Positions 27,101-33,193 of a DNA stretch of 64,000 nucleotides are shown here, piece by piece. Where the stretch lies: the NCBI RefSeq assembly GCF_900106035.1, contig NZ_FNUC01000003.1:186001-250000 (forward strand), written 5' to 3'. The translations under genes and the position numbers were made by a program. Position 1 is the first letter of the stretch. Every line of letters begins with the position of its first letter. This DNA is from Jiangella alba. GTDB taxonomy: Bacteria > Actinomycetota > Actinomycetes > Jiangellales > Jiangellaceae. The notes beneath the pieces were generated by a model. The model was given only the letters and a program-made list of their open reading frames with translations. It had not been told where the DNA came from and ran no database searches.

Positions 27101-27477
27101 CCGGCGTCGCCGCGGACCCGGACCGGGACCGGCGACAGCTCGGCCGTCTGCGTCCCGTCCGGGTTGACGAAGTAGGTGTTCCGATCGGTGCGGGCCTCCT
27201 CGATCTCGACCCGCTCACCGGACTCGGCGGCCTCCGCCAGGGCGGCCTCCGTCGCGGCGCCGATCCGCAGCGCCAGGTCCGGCCCGGTCTTCGGCCCTGG
27301 ATCGGCCGGTTCGGCCTCTGGTCCGAGCACCGGTTCCGGTGGCGCGGTGGCTTCCACCGCGGCGGCCGGATCCGGCCCCGGGAAGCCGCCGACGACCAGT
27401 GCGCTCAGCGCCGCGACTACGGCTGCATTGACACCAAGGACCCGAGCAGACAGCAACGAACGCCCCACCCTGCACAC
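18151..27477 (-). CDS. Secreted RHS/YD-repeat polymorphic toxin with Hint domain and nuclease-like tip
   Basis: A 3108-residue exported toxin carrier. An N-terminal signal (about 9-40, LGVNAAVVAALSALVVGG) precedes beta-rich domains. A LamG-like lectin domain follows near 742-960 (AVWLMNEGSG, TWTHLAAVYDATAK, GSIDDVRIYP). Then come the wall region and long RHS/YD repeats (about 1200-2600; TYDALGRKTS, YEYDLRGRQVQ). The RHS-associated core follows (GARAYDPVIGRFLSVDP, near 2676). A Hint domain runs from C2870 (CMKSFDGATLV) to N3007 (ILVHN), which should cut off the roughly 101-residue tip. The tip begins LSPSGAGRSGAFNQAKRDAG and contains H3084, H3097 (GPHFN) and H3105; it looks like an HNH/endonuclease VII-type toxin, an inference. 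The GTG start at 27477 is uncertain; 27468 is an alternative. Confidence 0.88.
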   Translation of the reverse strand: MCRVGRSLLSARVLGVNAAVVAALSALVVGGFPGPDPAAAVEATAPPEPVLGPEAEPADPGPKTGPDLALRIGAATEAALAEAAESGERVEIEEARTDRNTYFVNPDGTQTAELSPVPVRVRGDAGDWQGVDPTLVEQPDGTVATVATPTEVVLSGGGADTPLVRIAEGSEWMSLGWQGALPEPVLDGPTATYPEVLPGVDLVVEAGLSGFSQYLVVKTPEAAANPELAEIGFPLQTSTGLQPTPDDAGGLMINRADGKPAFTVPVPRMWESAPEPAAMAGQLMRTTDGSVEAMPAPEPPSANVVGRGEGEASAVMPIEVQDDTLTITPDQTLLTDPGTVFPVVIDPSASRYHQYWHMVWSNGYKFYNSATEEARVGYDGWTSQNKVSRVFYAVDYRGLAGKQIISATFAHRQVHSPNWDCDLPSYGPGVQLWFTDGIRPENGWPGPTMRTHVATATRAHGHEDVCSNPVRTEWNATSIATTAAAEGWAAFTLGLRSADEGDRDGWRRFENVTDPARTMYPVLTVEFNTYPRLPTGLETSSPETDCVAGSARPFVPDNTPIAWANVTDPDPQNVRMWLEYRRTAPTVSSWWALSTSLRAQGRMSIQLPTLGDGTYQWRVKATDDSAWSGWSQSCELTVDTVRPSQPPTITSSQYPEEQWAGGIGQSGTFTFGANGVSDVDRYNYSLNSDALNKSVDNATLGGPASVNIAPTQFGVNTLYVQSVDRAGNVSGHATYVFMVGGSDPIAVWLMNEGSGATVADQTGSGHTLTRATPDWGADWRGAANPASGSLDFTATAGVGVTAAPVLNDDLVGYTATAWVRLTDTAANRTAVSQDGQHISGFRLGYSGGKWTAIAARSDTASSPPLTTVSASSPAVATNTWTHLAAVYDATAKTFTLFVNGDQAAQATNVTQTHPFSGPMRIGGGQVGGAGVEAWRGSIDDVRIYPAPLDAQSVQRVMNDSQSVPDVPEDVTAPTAQRTASVAGGGPPAVVNPPSDPVFPHPAAAAWPAATQATVRLATEPATATGLPVTVAASQAPGAVAPGTDLQVRKVDQTVVEAAELPGMMLQVAPATAGTTLTGAVRISVNYSQFTTYGAAFGSRLVLYQITPCDPTADPITICELTPLASDNDLAARTVAADVATDGGGWFAVASAASGPQGDYKATSLAPSSSWSGGGSSGAFTWSYPLRVPPTAGGLNPSLSIDYSSDSVDGRVSSTNNQTSWIGEGHSLDPGYIERRFAACADDMGSGANNTRKTGDLCWKSSSVFLSLNGTATEMILDADGQTWRPLNDDGSRIEHLTGAANGDNDGEHWRVTTTDGTQYYFGLHQRDAADTAPTNSAFTVPVAGNHAGEPCRATAFADSFCQQAWRWNLDYVVDTDGNTITYSYVKESNRYGQNLNDVSVAYTRGGYLSMIEYGERVGTSHTTTAPAKVVFGVTERCISSSSFDCTGNPTASTAHAWPDVPFDQICTSSSTCTTRVSPTFFSRKRLTTITTQVLSGGNYLASDQWALAHQFPSTGDGSARALWLGRITHTGLAGGSVELPGVVFHGENLPNRVDGIDNAPPLNKWRVRTIRNETGGRIAVNYAARECTPSNVPSAPQSNTMNCFPVFYTPEGAAEPERHWFHKYVVSSVVTDDLFRSGLAQETHYTYEGEPAWAYQDSELVPEDQRTWGEWRGYGTVVTTVGIGELGREPIKTSTLYMRGMDGDHLPTGTRNVDVVDSEGAAIADHERLAGFVRETITYNGDQIVSKAINDPWISAATASDGTDTAHIVDLRRTRTFTAKLPNAGWRTTDVVHTYDSYGMRTQTDDRGDTSTTSDDLCARTTYARNATAHIVDRPSRVETVSVECAVTPSRPGQVVTDQRFGYDGGAVGSAPSRGNVTLTEELDSWVSGPVYVAAGSSTYDGYGRPTSSTDALNRTTTMAYTNVSTGLTQKIATTNAAGHVATTTMTTYHGNPVAVVDANSRTTTLRYDALGRLLKVWGTDRTTSQTPTTEYVYTVENDAASTVATKTLLPSGAQAIGYELFDGFGRILQTQMPSASEAEPGRLVVDTAYDSRGLAVEVNGPYYNSQAASATRFLPSDVVPASTRTSYDGAGREIVSAFYESNTEKWRTTTDYRGDHTRVDPPTGDTPTAVFHDARGRAQRMLQYHGSSPAGANDATRYTYTPAGQLATVTDFAGNVWSYEYDLRGRQVQKSDPDTGTTQLTYDAAGQLTSTTDSENRTLSYTYDALGRKTSTHQGATTTTAIAEWRYDTLELGQPTLSFRREGSSTYTTAITGYDDAYRPLGSRVSISATEGALAGQYLFSNTYNPDGSVATTTMPAIGGLPEETLQHRYEATGVEDWMYGYNTYAVDTIWSPYGEILRRGQGQYGTASWQTNQYEAGTRRLLRSRIDREDQSVFSDLRYAYDPAGNVTRIADLPSGGTPDVQCFEYDYLRRLTKAFTATDTGCDTPDLPPTSGGTDNYHHEYTYDLTGNRTSLVRTRLSSAGTENLATTTYDYPAAGSPQPHTLTSSTAGSTTTSYTYDNTGNTLTAGSKSYTWDVEGRVKTATTSAGASSFVYTADGDRLVRRDPDTVTIYLPGHDLELDRATNAVSARRYYSFGGQTISVRSPSGGLQDLYADHNGSADTAIDADSSSVKNKDRDPFGNYRGSTGSVGTFPTDRGFHTGIEDDATGLIQMGARAYDPVIGRFLSVDPIIDHSMPQQMNGYAYANNSPITGSDPSGLFPSNQMGTRAATIGGVIPKHPPAIGGPLGKPSKPANREPTSRPGPSPVPRPADNLSAGHSDFGIVDALRFVDWRQMIDNARGYTGIKLQVEGAIDDAEECWDGSTSTCVAIGLTAATGGLGRFFRTADELVDTARSADRAGDNSSVARSCMKSFDGATLVLMADGTRKKIDDIEVGDEVIATDPETGEQAAKPVTHVWVHEDTLVDLEVDGTTITTTEDHPFWNASEQEFQDAAAIDTGDSVLTADGRLLTVGGIEEASAYDGLAYNLTIADIHTFHVGAEDILVHNTEDCAPPNLSPSGAGRSGAFNQAKRDAGIPTSMSPTRVRPNVDRRGNPQPGRVYEFDVPGQGGSTRTVTIRDDAGGHIYVDDPLQNRGPHFNTEDGGHYDY

Positions 27478-27664
27478 CCCGCCCCATACATAACGACGAT
27501 CCGCCCAAAACGCCGGTTATGGAGGCAAATCGTGTCGGTCGGGAGCGCTTGGCGTCAAGGGTTCTACGTAGGCAAGAGGCAAATAGGTGGAAAACACTCA
27601 AACTTGAGCCGTGGGGACGCAAGTGCACACCAGCGGCGCGCCACCTCGCGCCTCGTGCCGCAGG

Positions 27665-28387
27665 CTAGGGGAGCAGCGACGATCCGGGTGGCGGCGGGAG
27701 CGCGTGAGCGTCGGTGCCGCGGCCGCGGACCGGGTTCTCGTCGCCACCGGAGATGGCGAAGCGGTAGAGCGCCCACGCCAGCACCGCGCCGAGGATCGGG
27801 CCGGCCAGCCAAGCGGCCGCGCCACCCCATTCGCCGCTGATGACGGCGGGGCCGAACCCGCGGGCCGGGTTCAGGGCACCACCCGTGAGCGGGGCGATCG
27901 CGAAGAAGCCGGCGGTCACGGTGATGCCGATGGCCATCGGGTAGACCGACGGCGCCGCGCGGCGGTCCACCACCGTGCCGAAGATGACCAGGACGAGGAT
28001 CATCGTCGCCACGGCCTCGGCGAGGATCGCGCCGCCCACGCTGACGTCGTCGGCAATCACGGGGGTGCCCGCGGTGACGACCTCGCTGTCCGTGATCAGC
28101 CGGACGGTGAGCGCTCCCGCCGCGGCGCCGAGGAACTGCGCGATCCAGTACGCCACGGCGGCCAGGAAGTCGATCTGCTTGGAGAGCAGGTAAGCGAGAG
28201 TGATGGCCGGGTTGAAGTGCCCGCCGGAGACGTGGCCGAGGGCCGCCACCAGGGCGGCGGTCGCGAAACCGTAGGTCAGCGCTGCGGGGATGAGACCCGG
28301 GCCGATCGTGACCACGACGACCGTGAGAGCGATCAGCAGGAACGCCCCGAACGCCTCAGCGATGACGTTGCGACTCAGGTTGTCCAT
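27665..28387 (-). CDS. MIP-family aquaporin/glycerol channel (copy A)
   Basis: A 240-residue integral membrane channel for water or small neutral solutes. It has six predicted helices and the two half-helix motifs of the family, SGGHFNPAIT (near 54) and GGALNPARGFGPA (near 170). The C-terminal tail is proline-rich and ends PPPPGSSLLP. A close paralogue at 38564 ends almost identically. The ATG follows a GAGGAAGAGGG stretch. It lies 50 bp upstream of no coupled gene; the acyltransferase stop precedes its start region. Substrate (water versus glycerol) cannot be told without modelling the pore. Confidence 0.9.
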   Translation of the reverse strand: MDNLSRNVIAEAFGAFLLIALTVVVVTIGPGLIPAALTYGFATAALVAALGHVSGGHFNPAITLAYLLSKQIDFLAAVAYWIAQFLGAAAGALTVRLITDSEVVTAGTPVIADDVSVGGAILAEAVATMILVLVIFGTVVDRRAAPSVYPMAIGITVTAGFFAIAPLTGGALNPARGFGPAVISGEWGGAAAWLAGPILGAVLAWALYRFAISGGDENPVRGRGTDAHALPPPPGSSLLP

Positions 28388-28437
28388 GCGGCCCTCTTCC
28401 TCGGTTCGGCGCTCGAATCGTACCCAGCCGGGCGACG

Positions 28438-30588
28438 TCAGCGCATGACCTCCATCAGCGCCTCATCCAGCCGCGGCGTGAGCGTCGAGACGTAGGTGGC
28501 GGTGAGGTGCGACCCCCGCCGATAGACCAGGACATTACCGATCACAGCGGGGCAAGTGTCGCGCGGGCAGATGTAATCGCGCAGGTCGACCGCGGACACG
28601 CCGTCGGCTCGCTCCAGCGCCGGTAGCTGGGCCGCGCCGCCGCCGATCTGCTCTCGGTCCGCACGGGAGAACGTGCACTCACTGAGTTCGTCCGGATGTT
28701 CGGCGACGCATTCCATGACGTCCAAGGAAGGATTCGGATTGTCGAGCATCACGACGACCTGACGCCCGGCCTCCTCGAGGCCCTCCCACACCCCGACCAG
28801 GTCGTCGACCATAGCGTCGTTCTCTTCCGCGTCGGATGCGTCGGGGCCGAGGTAGGACTGCGACGCGACCTGGGACGTCAGCACGTAGTCGATGGAGTCG
28901 TCGTCGCGCAATGCCTCGTATCGCGACTCGTTGTATTGCGTGCAGTCCTTGTTGACATCGTCCTCGAACCGCACGTCGCCGCTGATCATCGGGCAACCGC
29001 TCTTGAGATAGGTGACGATGCGCCACCCACGTTCCTCGGCGATGCGCTGGAAAGCGGTGAGCCATTGGTGCATCTTCGAGTCGCCGACGATCGCCACCGT
29101 CGTATCGGCGCCGGCCGGCCCGAACGTGCAACTCTCGAGTTCGGTGCCTTCGATGTCGCTGATGCACAGCTCACCGTCGAGGCGCGCGACGTCGTCGGGG
29201 GCTTCCAGCGCGGTCGGCGTGATGAACTCCACCGAGTCGACCACCTCGCCGTCGGGATCCTCGTCGGGGTCCTCGTCCAGCACGGCGGCGCCTTGCGCCT
29301 GTGAGGTCACCGCGTACGACGGCGGCGCCGGGACGGACTGCGAGACGACGAGGGCGGCGGCCACGCCGATCGCCGTGCACCCCAGGCCGAGGACCGCGGC
29401 CCAGCCGGGCAGCCGGACCAGCAGCTTCGCGTGGTGGATGGGCGCCTCGACCAGCCGGTACGTCAGCCAGGCCGGGACGACGGAGAAGCCGACCACCATC
29501 ACGCCGGTGGTCACCGGCAGCGTGCCGTCGTCACCGCCCCACATCACGGCGGCCGCTATGAGCAGCGGCCAGTGCCAGAGGTAGAGCGAGTAGGACAGGG
29601 TGCCGATGTCGCGCATGACGGGCGTGTCGAGCACGAGGTCCGCCATGGTGCGGCGGCCGACGGTCCCGGCGGCGATGACCGCGGCGGCGCCGAGCGTCGG
29701 CAGCAGCGCTGCGGTGCCCGGGAACGGCGTCGTCGAGTCGTAGGTCAGCACCGCGACGGCGATCGCCGCGAGGCCGCCGACGCCGAGCGCGTGCGCCCAG
29801 GCGACGGGCAACCGGGGCAGCCGGTGCGCGACGATGGCGAGCGCGGCGCCGACGGCGAGCTCCCACAGCCGGGTGGTCGACACGAAGTAGGCCGGCCCGG
29901 GGCTGGTCTCGGTGAGATAGATCGACCAGATCAGGGACGGGATGCCGATGACGGCGATGCCGCCCATGAGCACGCGGGTGATGGAGAGCCGGAACCGCCG
30001 CTGCAGCCAGAGCAGCACGAGGATCAGCAGCGGCCAGACGACGTAGAACTGCTCCTCCACGGCCAGCGACCAGAAGTGCTGGACGGGGCTGGGCGCGTCG
30101 TCGCTGGCGAGGTAGTTCACCGATTCGTCGGCGAGTCGCCAGTTGACCACATAGAGGGCGCTCGTCGCGATGTCCCAGGCGATGGCCGGCCACCGGGTGA
30201 CCGGCAGGACGATCAACGTGATCGCCGCGACCGCACCGAGGACGACGGCGGTTGCGGGCAGCAGCCGCCGGGCGCGCCGTGCCCAGAACCGGGTGAGGCT
30301 GAGCCTGCCGGTGCGCCCGATCTCGCGGTCGATGAGGCCGGTGATGAGGAAGCCGGAGATGACGAAGAAGACGTCGACTCCGACGAAGCCTCCGGACATG
30401 AACGGAAGGCCGGCGTGGAACCCCAGCACGGCCAGCACGGCGACGGCGCGCAGCCCCTGGATGTCGCCCCGGAACCGCTGGGCGTCCACGGGGCGGCGGG
30501 TCGCCGCGCGGGCGCGCGGCCGCTCCGACGCCGAGGTCGGCGGCGGCGGCGGTACCGGCGGCACAGCGGTGGCTGAGGACTGGTGCAT
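28438..30588 (-). CDS. Acyltransferase family 3 protein with C-terminal SGNH-like domain (OafA/YrhL type)
   Basis: A 716-residue membrane enzyme expected to O-acetylate a surface polysaccharide. Residues about 40-410 form the ten-helix acyltransferase-3 domain, with RGDIQGLRAVAVLAVLGFHAG, GGFVGVDVFFVISGFLI, RFWARRARRLLPA and HFWSLAVEEQFYVVWPLL. The C-terminal 250 residues form an extracytoplasmic SGNH-like domain with the nucleophile motif AIVGDSKMHQW and a late histidine in GSHLTATY. It starts with a proline-rich leader (MHQSSATAVPPVPPPPP). It is divergent from the PP-loop fusion gene, sharing a 175-bp region. The acetylation target, presumably the glycan made here, is inferred. Confidence 0.9.
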   Translation of the reverse strand: MHQSSATAVPPVPPPPPTSASERPRARAATRRPVDAQRFRGDIQGLRAVAVLAVLGFHAGLPFMSGGFVGVDVFFVISGFLITGLIDREIGRTGRLSLTRFWARRARRLLPATAVVLGAVAAITLIVLPVTRWPAIAWDIATSALYVVNWRLADESVNYLASDDAPSPVQHFWSLAVEEQFYVVWPLLILVLLWLQRRFRLSITRVLMGGIAVIGIPSLIWSIYLTETSPGPAYFVSTTRLWELAVGAALAIVAHRLPRLPVAWAHALGVGGLAAIAVAVLTYDSTTPFPGTAALLPTLGAAAVIAAGTVGRRTMADLVLDTPVMRDIGTLSYSLYLWHWPLLIAAAVMWGGDDGTLPVTTGVMVVGFSVVPAWLTYRLVEAPIHHAKLLVRLPGWAAVLGLGCTAIGVAAALVVSQSVPAPPSYAVTSQAQGAAVLDEDPDEDPDGEVVDSVEFITPTALEAPDDVARLDGELCISDIEGTELESCTFGPAGADTTVAIVGDSKMHQWLTAFQRIAEERGWRIVTYLKSGCPMISGDVRFEDDVNKDCTQYNESRYEALRDDDSIDYVLTSQVASQSYLGPDASDAEENDAMVDDLVGVWEGLEEAGRQVVVMLDNPNPSLDVMECVAEHPDELSECTFSRADREQIGGGAAQLPALERADGVSAVDLRDYICPRDTCPAVIGNVLVYRRGSHLTATYVSTLTPRLDEALMEVMR

Positions 30589-30763
30589 CGGGTTCGAGGG
30601 CTCTCCGGGTGATCAACGACGCGACTCTGCATTGCCACAGACCGCGACAGTCTAGACGAGGTGACGGGAGTGACCGCCGAGCCGCGGAGCGGAGGCAGCG
30701 CCGCTGCTAGCATTTCAGGCCTTCTACGCCGTGATTTCTGGAACGACCGAGATGAGGTCATGG

Positions 30764-33193
30764 ATGTCGGACGCACCGATCGAGGTGCAGGACCTCCCCG
30801 CGGCGCCGGCCGCCGAGATCCCGTACGCCGAGGAATTCGGTCACCTGCTCTACGCACGCGGATTCCTGCTCACGCCGTTCGAGGCGACGGCGCCGGCCGG
30901 CCACTGGCGCCGGGTCCGGCTCGGCGCGTGGCACCTCACGTACGACCCGCGTAACGCTCTGACCGTGGCGACCGCACCCGGCGGGGTCTGGGTGGCCCTG
31001 CTCGGCCGCGCCCTGGACCTGAACGAACTCGCCGCTGGGCGCTCGGCCGTCGCGCGATCGTTGCTGCAGGCCCGGTTGCGCGGCCGGCTCGCCTATCTGG
31101 AGGCCGTCGACGACCTCGTCGGGCGCTATCTGGTGATCGACGGTGACCACACCGGCACGCGGCTGTCGTCCGACGCCACCGCGATGCGCAGCGTCTTCTA
31201 CGCCGCAGCACCGCTGCCGCAGGTGATCGCCGGCCATGCGCAACTCGTCGCCGACGTGGCGGGCGCCGGCCGGAGCGCGTTCGCCGCCGCGGGCTGGCTG
31301 ACCGAGCACGGCGCCTACTGCCTACCGGGCCGGGCGACCCCGTTCGCGGACGTCGTCCAGCTGACCCCGAACACCGAGCTGGAGTTGGAGACCCGCGGCG
31401 TCCATCGGGTCTATCCGAGGGACGCGCCGACGCCGGTGAGTGCCGATGACGCCGTCGAGGAACTGCGCGTGCTGCTGCGGAGCCAGGTCGAGGAGCTGGC
31501 CACCAGGACGCCGTTGATGACCTCTCTGACCGCCGGGCAGGACAGCCGGACGACGCTCGCCGTGACGCGCTCGGTGCACGAGTCCGTCCGGTACTTCACC
31601 TACAGCCTCCGGTACGGTGCACACGTCGACAATGCCGGGCACGCGCGCGATCTCACGACGGCCCGTGCGCTCGCCGACGGGCTCCGGCTGGACCACCAGG
31701 TGGTCACGGTGGCGGGCAAGGTCGACGATGCGGCGCTGCGGAGCGTCATGGCGCGCAACTCGCAGCGCATCCACAACCGCGGCCTGGCCGCGGCCTACCT
31801 GACCGAGCTGCCCATCGACCGGCTGCACCTGCGGTCCAATCTCTTCGAGATCGGCCGGGCCCGGCACCGGTCGCAGCGCCGGGAACGTCCCGAGCTGACC
31901 CCCGAGGTGATGGCCGGGATCCTGTGCAAGAAGACCCCGGCCGATCCTGAGGTCGTCGCCGAGTTCGACGCGTTCGTGGCCGACACCGGCCACGCCGGGT
32001 TCGACGGCTACGACCCCTACGACCTCTTCCACTGGGAGCACCGGGCCGGCGTCTGGCTGTCGACGGTGTACCTCGAGAGCGACCTCGCCCACGACACCCA
32101 CACGGTGCTGAACTCGAGGCGGATCTTCGGCCTGCTGCTGGGAGTACCGCTGGAGTCGCGCATCCGCGGCGACGTCTACCGCGGACTGCTGCACTCGATG
32201 TGGCCGGAGCTGCTCGCCTGGCCGGTGAACGGCCGTGAGCTCACGCCCGAGCCCGTCCCGGCGAACGCGTCGCCCACGCCGCCGGTGACGGCACCGACGC
32301 GGACGCCCGGCTACGACGACCGCCACCGTCTCGCCGTCCAGGAGCACTCCGGTGTGGAGACGTTCGAGCTGCCGGAGGCGAACGGCCTGAGCCGGCACCG
32401 GATCGCCCTGGAGCCGAACGATCCGCGTGGCCGCCGCGCGGAGTCGCTCTCGCTCGAGGCCATGGTGTCGGCGCGAGACAGTGCGAATCTGCTCGTCGTC
32501 TTCCACGGCGCCACCGATCGCGCCAAGTACGAGTACCCGCGATTCGAGTGGCAGTCGACCCTCGCCGAGTTCGACGCCTCCGTGCTGTATCTCGCCGATC
32601 CGGTGCTGGCGCTCTCGCCGGAGATCACCCTCGGGTGGTACGTCGGGACCGCCGACGTGGACGTGAGCCGCCACTGCGCACGACTGGTGCAGCGTCTCGC
32701 CGACCGGATGTCGGCCACAAGAGTGATCATGACCGGGACGTCAGGCGGCGGTTTCGCGGCGCTGGCCGCTTCGCGGCTGGTGGCGGGCTCGGTGGCGGTG
32801 CCGTTCGCGCCGCAGACCACGGTCTCGCGCTACTACAAGCGCCGGGTGCGCGACTACCTGACGCTCGCCTTCCCGGATCACGAACTCGAGACCGTGCCGG
32901 CCCAGTTCGCCGACCGGCTCGACATGGTCGAGCAGTACGCCAAGGCCACCGACAACTACGTGTACTACGTCCAGAACCTCCGCGACGCCTTCCACATCCG
33001 CGAGCACCTGGTGCCGTTCGCCGCCTCGGCGGGGATCACCGGGGTCGGTGGCAGCTCCGCCGATGGCAGCCGGGTGATCGTCCTGGAGGACCTGCGTGAG
33101 GGCCACGGGCCGCCGCCGAAGGAGCAGTTCGTCGAGCAGCTCGGGAAGGCTAGGAAGTTCCTGACGCAGCGCGCGGCCGATCGAACCAGCTGA
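30764..33193 (+). CDS. Asparagine-synthase-like PP-loop domain fused to alpha/beta hydrolase domain
   Basis: An 809-residue fusion of uncertain reaction. Residues about 1-520 look like the asparagine-synthetase B type: an N-terminal GATase-like part without a usable Cys1, then the ATP-pyrophosphatase PP-loop SLTAGQDSR with FTYSLRYG. Residues about 560-790 are a hydrolase-like fold with the nucleophile elbow TGTSGGG and strands LLVVFHGA and VLYLADPVL. Two methionine starts exist; 30764 is chosen because GAGG lies six bases upstream. Its 3' end overlaps the convergent glycosyltransferase gene by 44 bp. Such proteins occur in polysaccharide clusters, so an amide- or ester-forming modification of a glycan is possible, but no specific activity can be claimed. 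Confidence 0.7.
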   Translation: MSDAPIEVQDLPAAPAAEIPYAEEFGHLLYARGFLLTPFEATAPAGHWRRVRLGAWHLTYDPRNALTVATAPGGVWVALLGRALDLNELAAGRSAVARSLLQARLRGRLAYLEAVDDLVGRYLVIDGDHTGTRLSSDATAMRSVFYAAAPLPQVIAGHAQLVADVAGAGRSAFAAAGWLTEHGAYCLPGRATPFADVVQLTPNTELELETRGVHRVYPRDAPTPVSADDAVEELRVLLRSQVEELATRTPLMTSLTAGQDSRTTLAVTRSVHESVRYFTYSLRYGAHVDNAGHARDLTTARALADGLRLDHQVVTVAGKVDDAALRSVMARNSQRIHNRGLAAAYLTELPIDRLHLRSNLFEIGRARHRSQRRERPELTPEVMAGILCKKTPADPEVVAEFDAFVADTGHAGFDGYDPYDLFHWEHRAGVWLSTVYLESDLAHDTHTVLNSRRIFGLLLGVPLESRIRGDVYRGLLHSMWPELLAWPVNGRELTPEPVPANASPTPPVTAPTRTPGYDDRHRLAVQEHSGVETFELPEANGLSRHRIALEPNDPRGRRAESLSLEAMVSARDSANLLVVFHGATDRAKYEYPRFEWQSTLAEFDASVLYLADPVLALSPEITLGWYVGTADVDVSRHCARLVQRLADRMSATRVIMTGTSGGGFAALAASRLVAGSVAVPFAPQTTVSRYYKRRVRDYLTLAFPDHELETVPAQFADRLDMVEQYAKATDNYVYYVQNLRDAFHIREHLVPFAASAGITGVGGSSADGSRVIVLEDLREGHGPPPKEQFVEQLGKARKFLTQRAADRTS

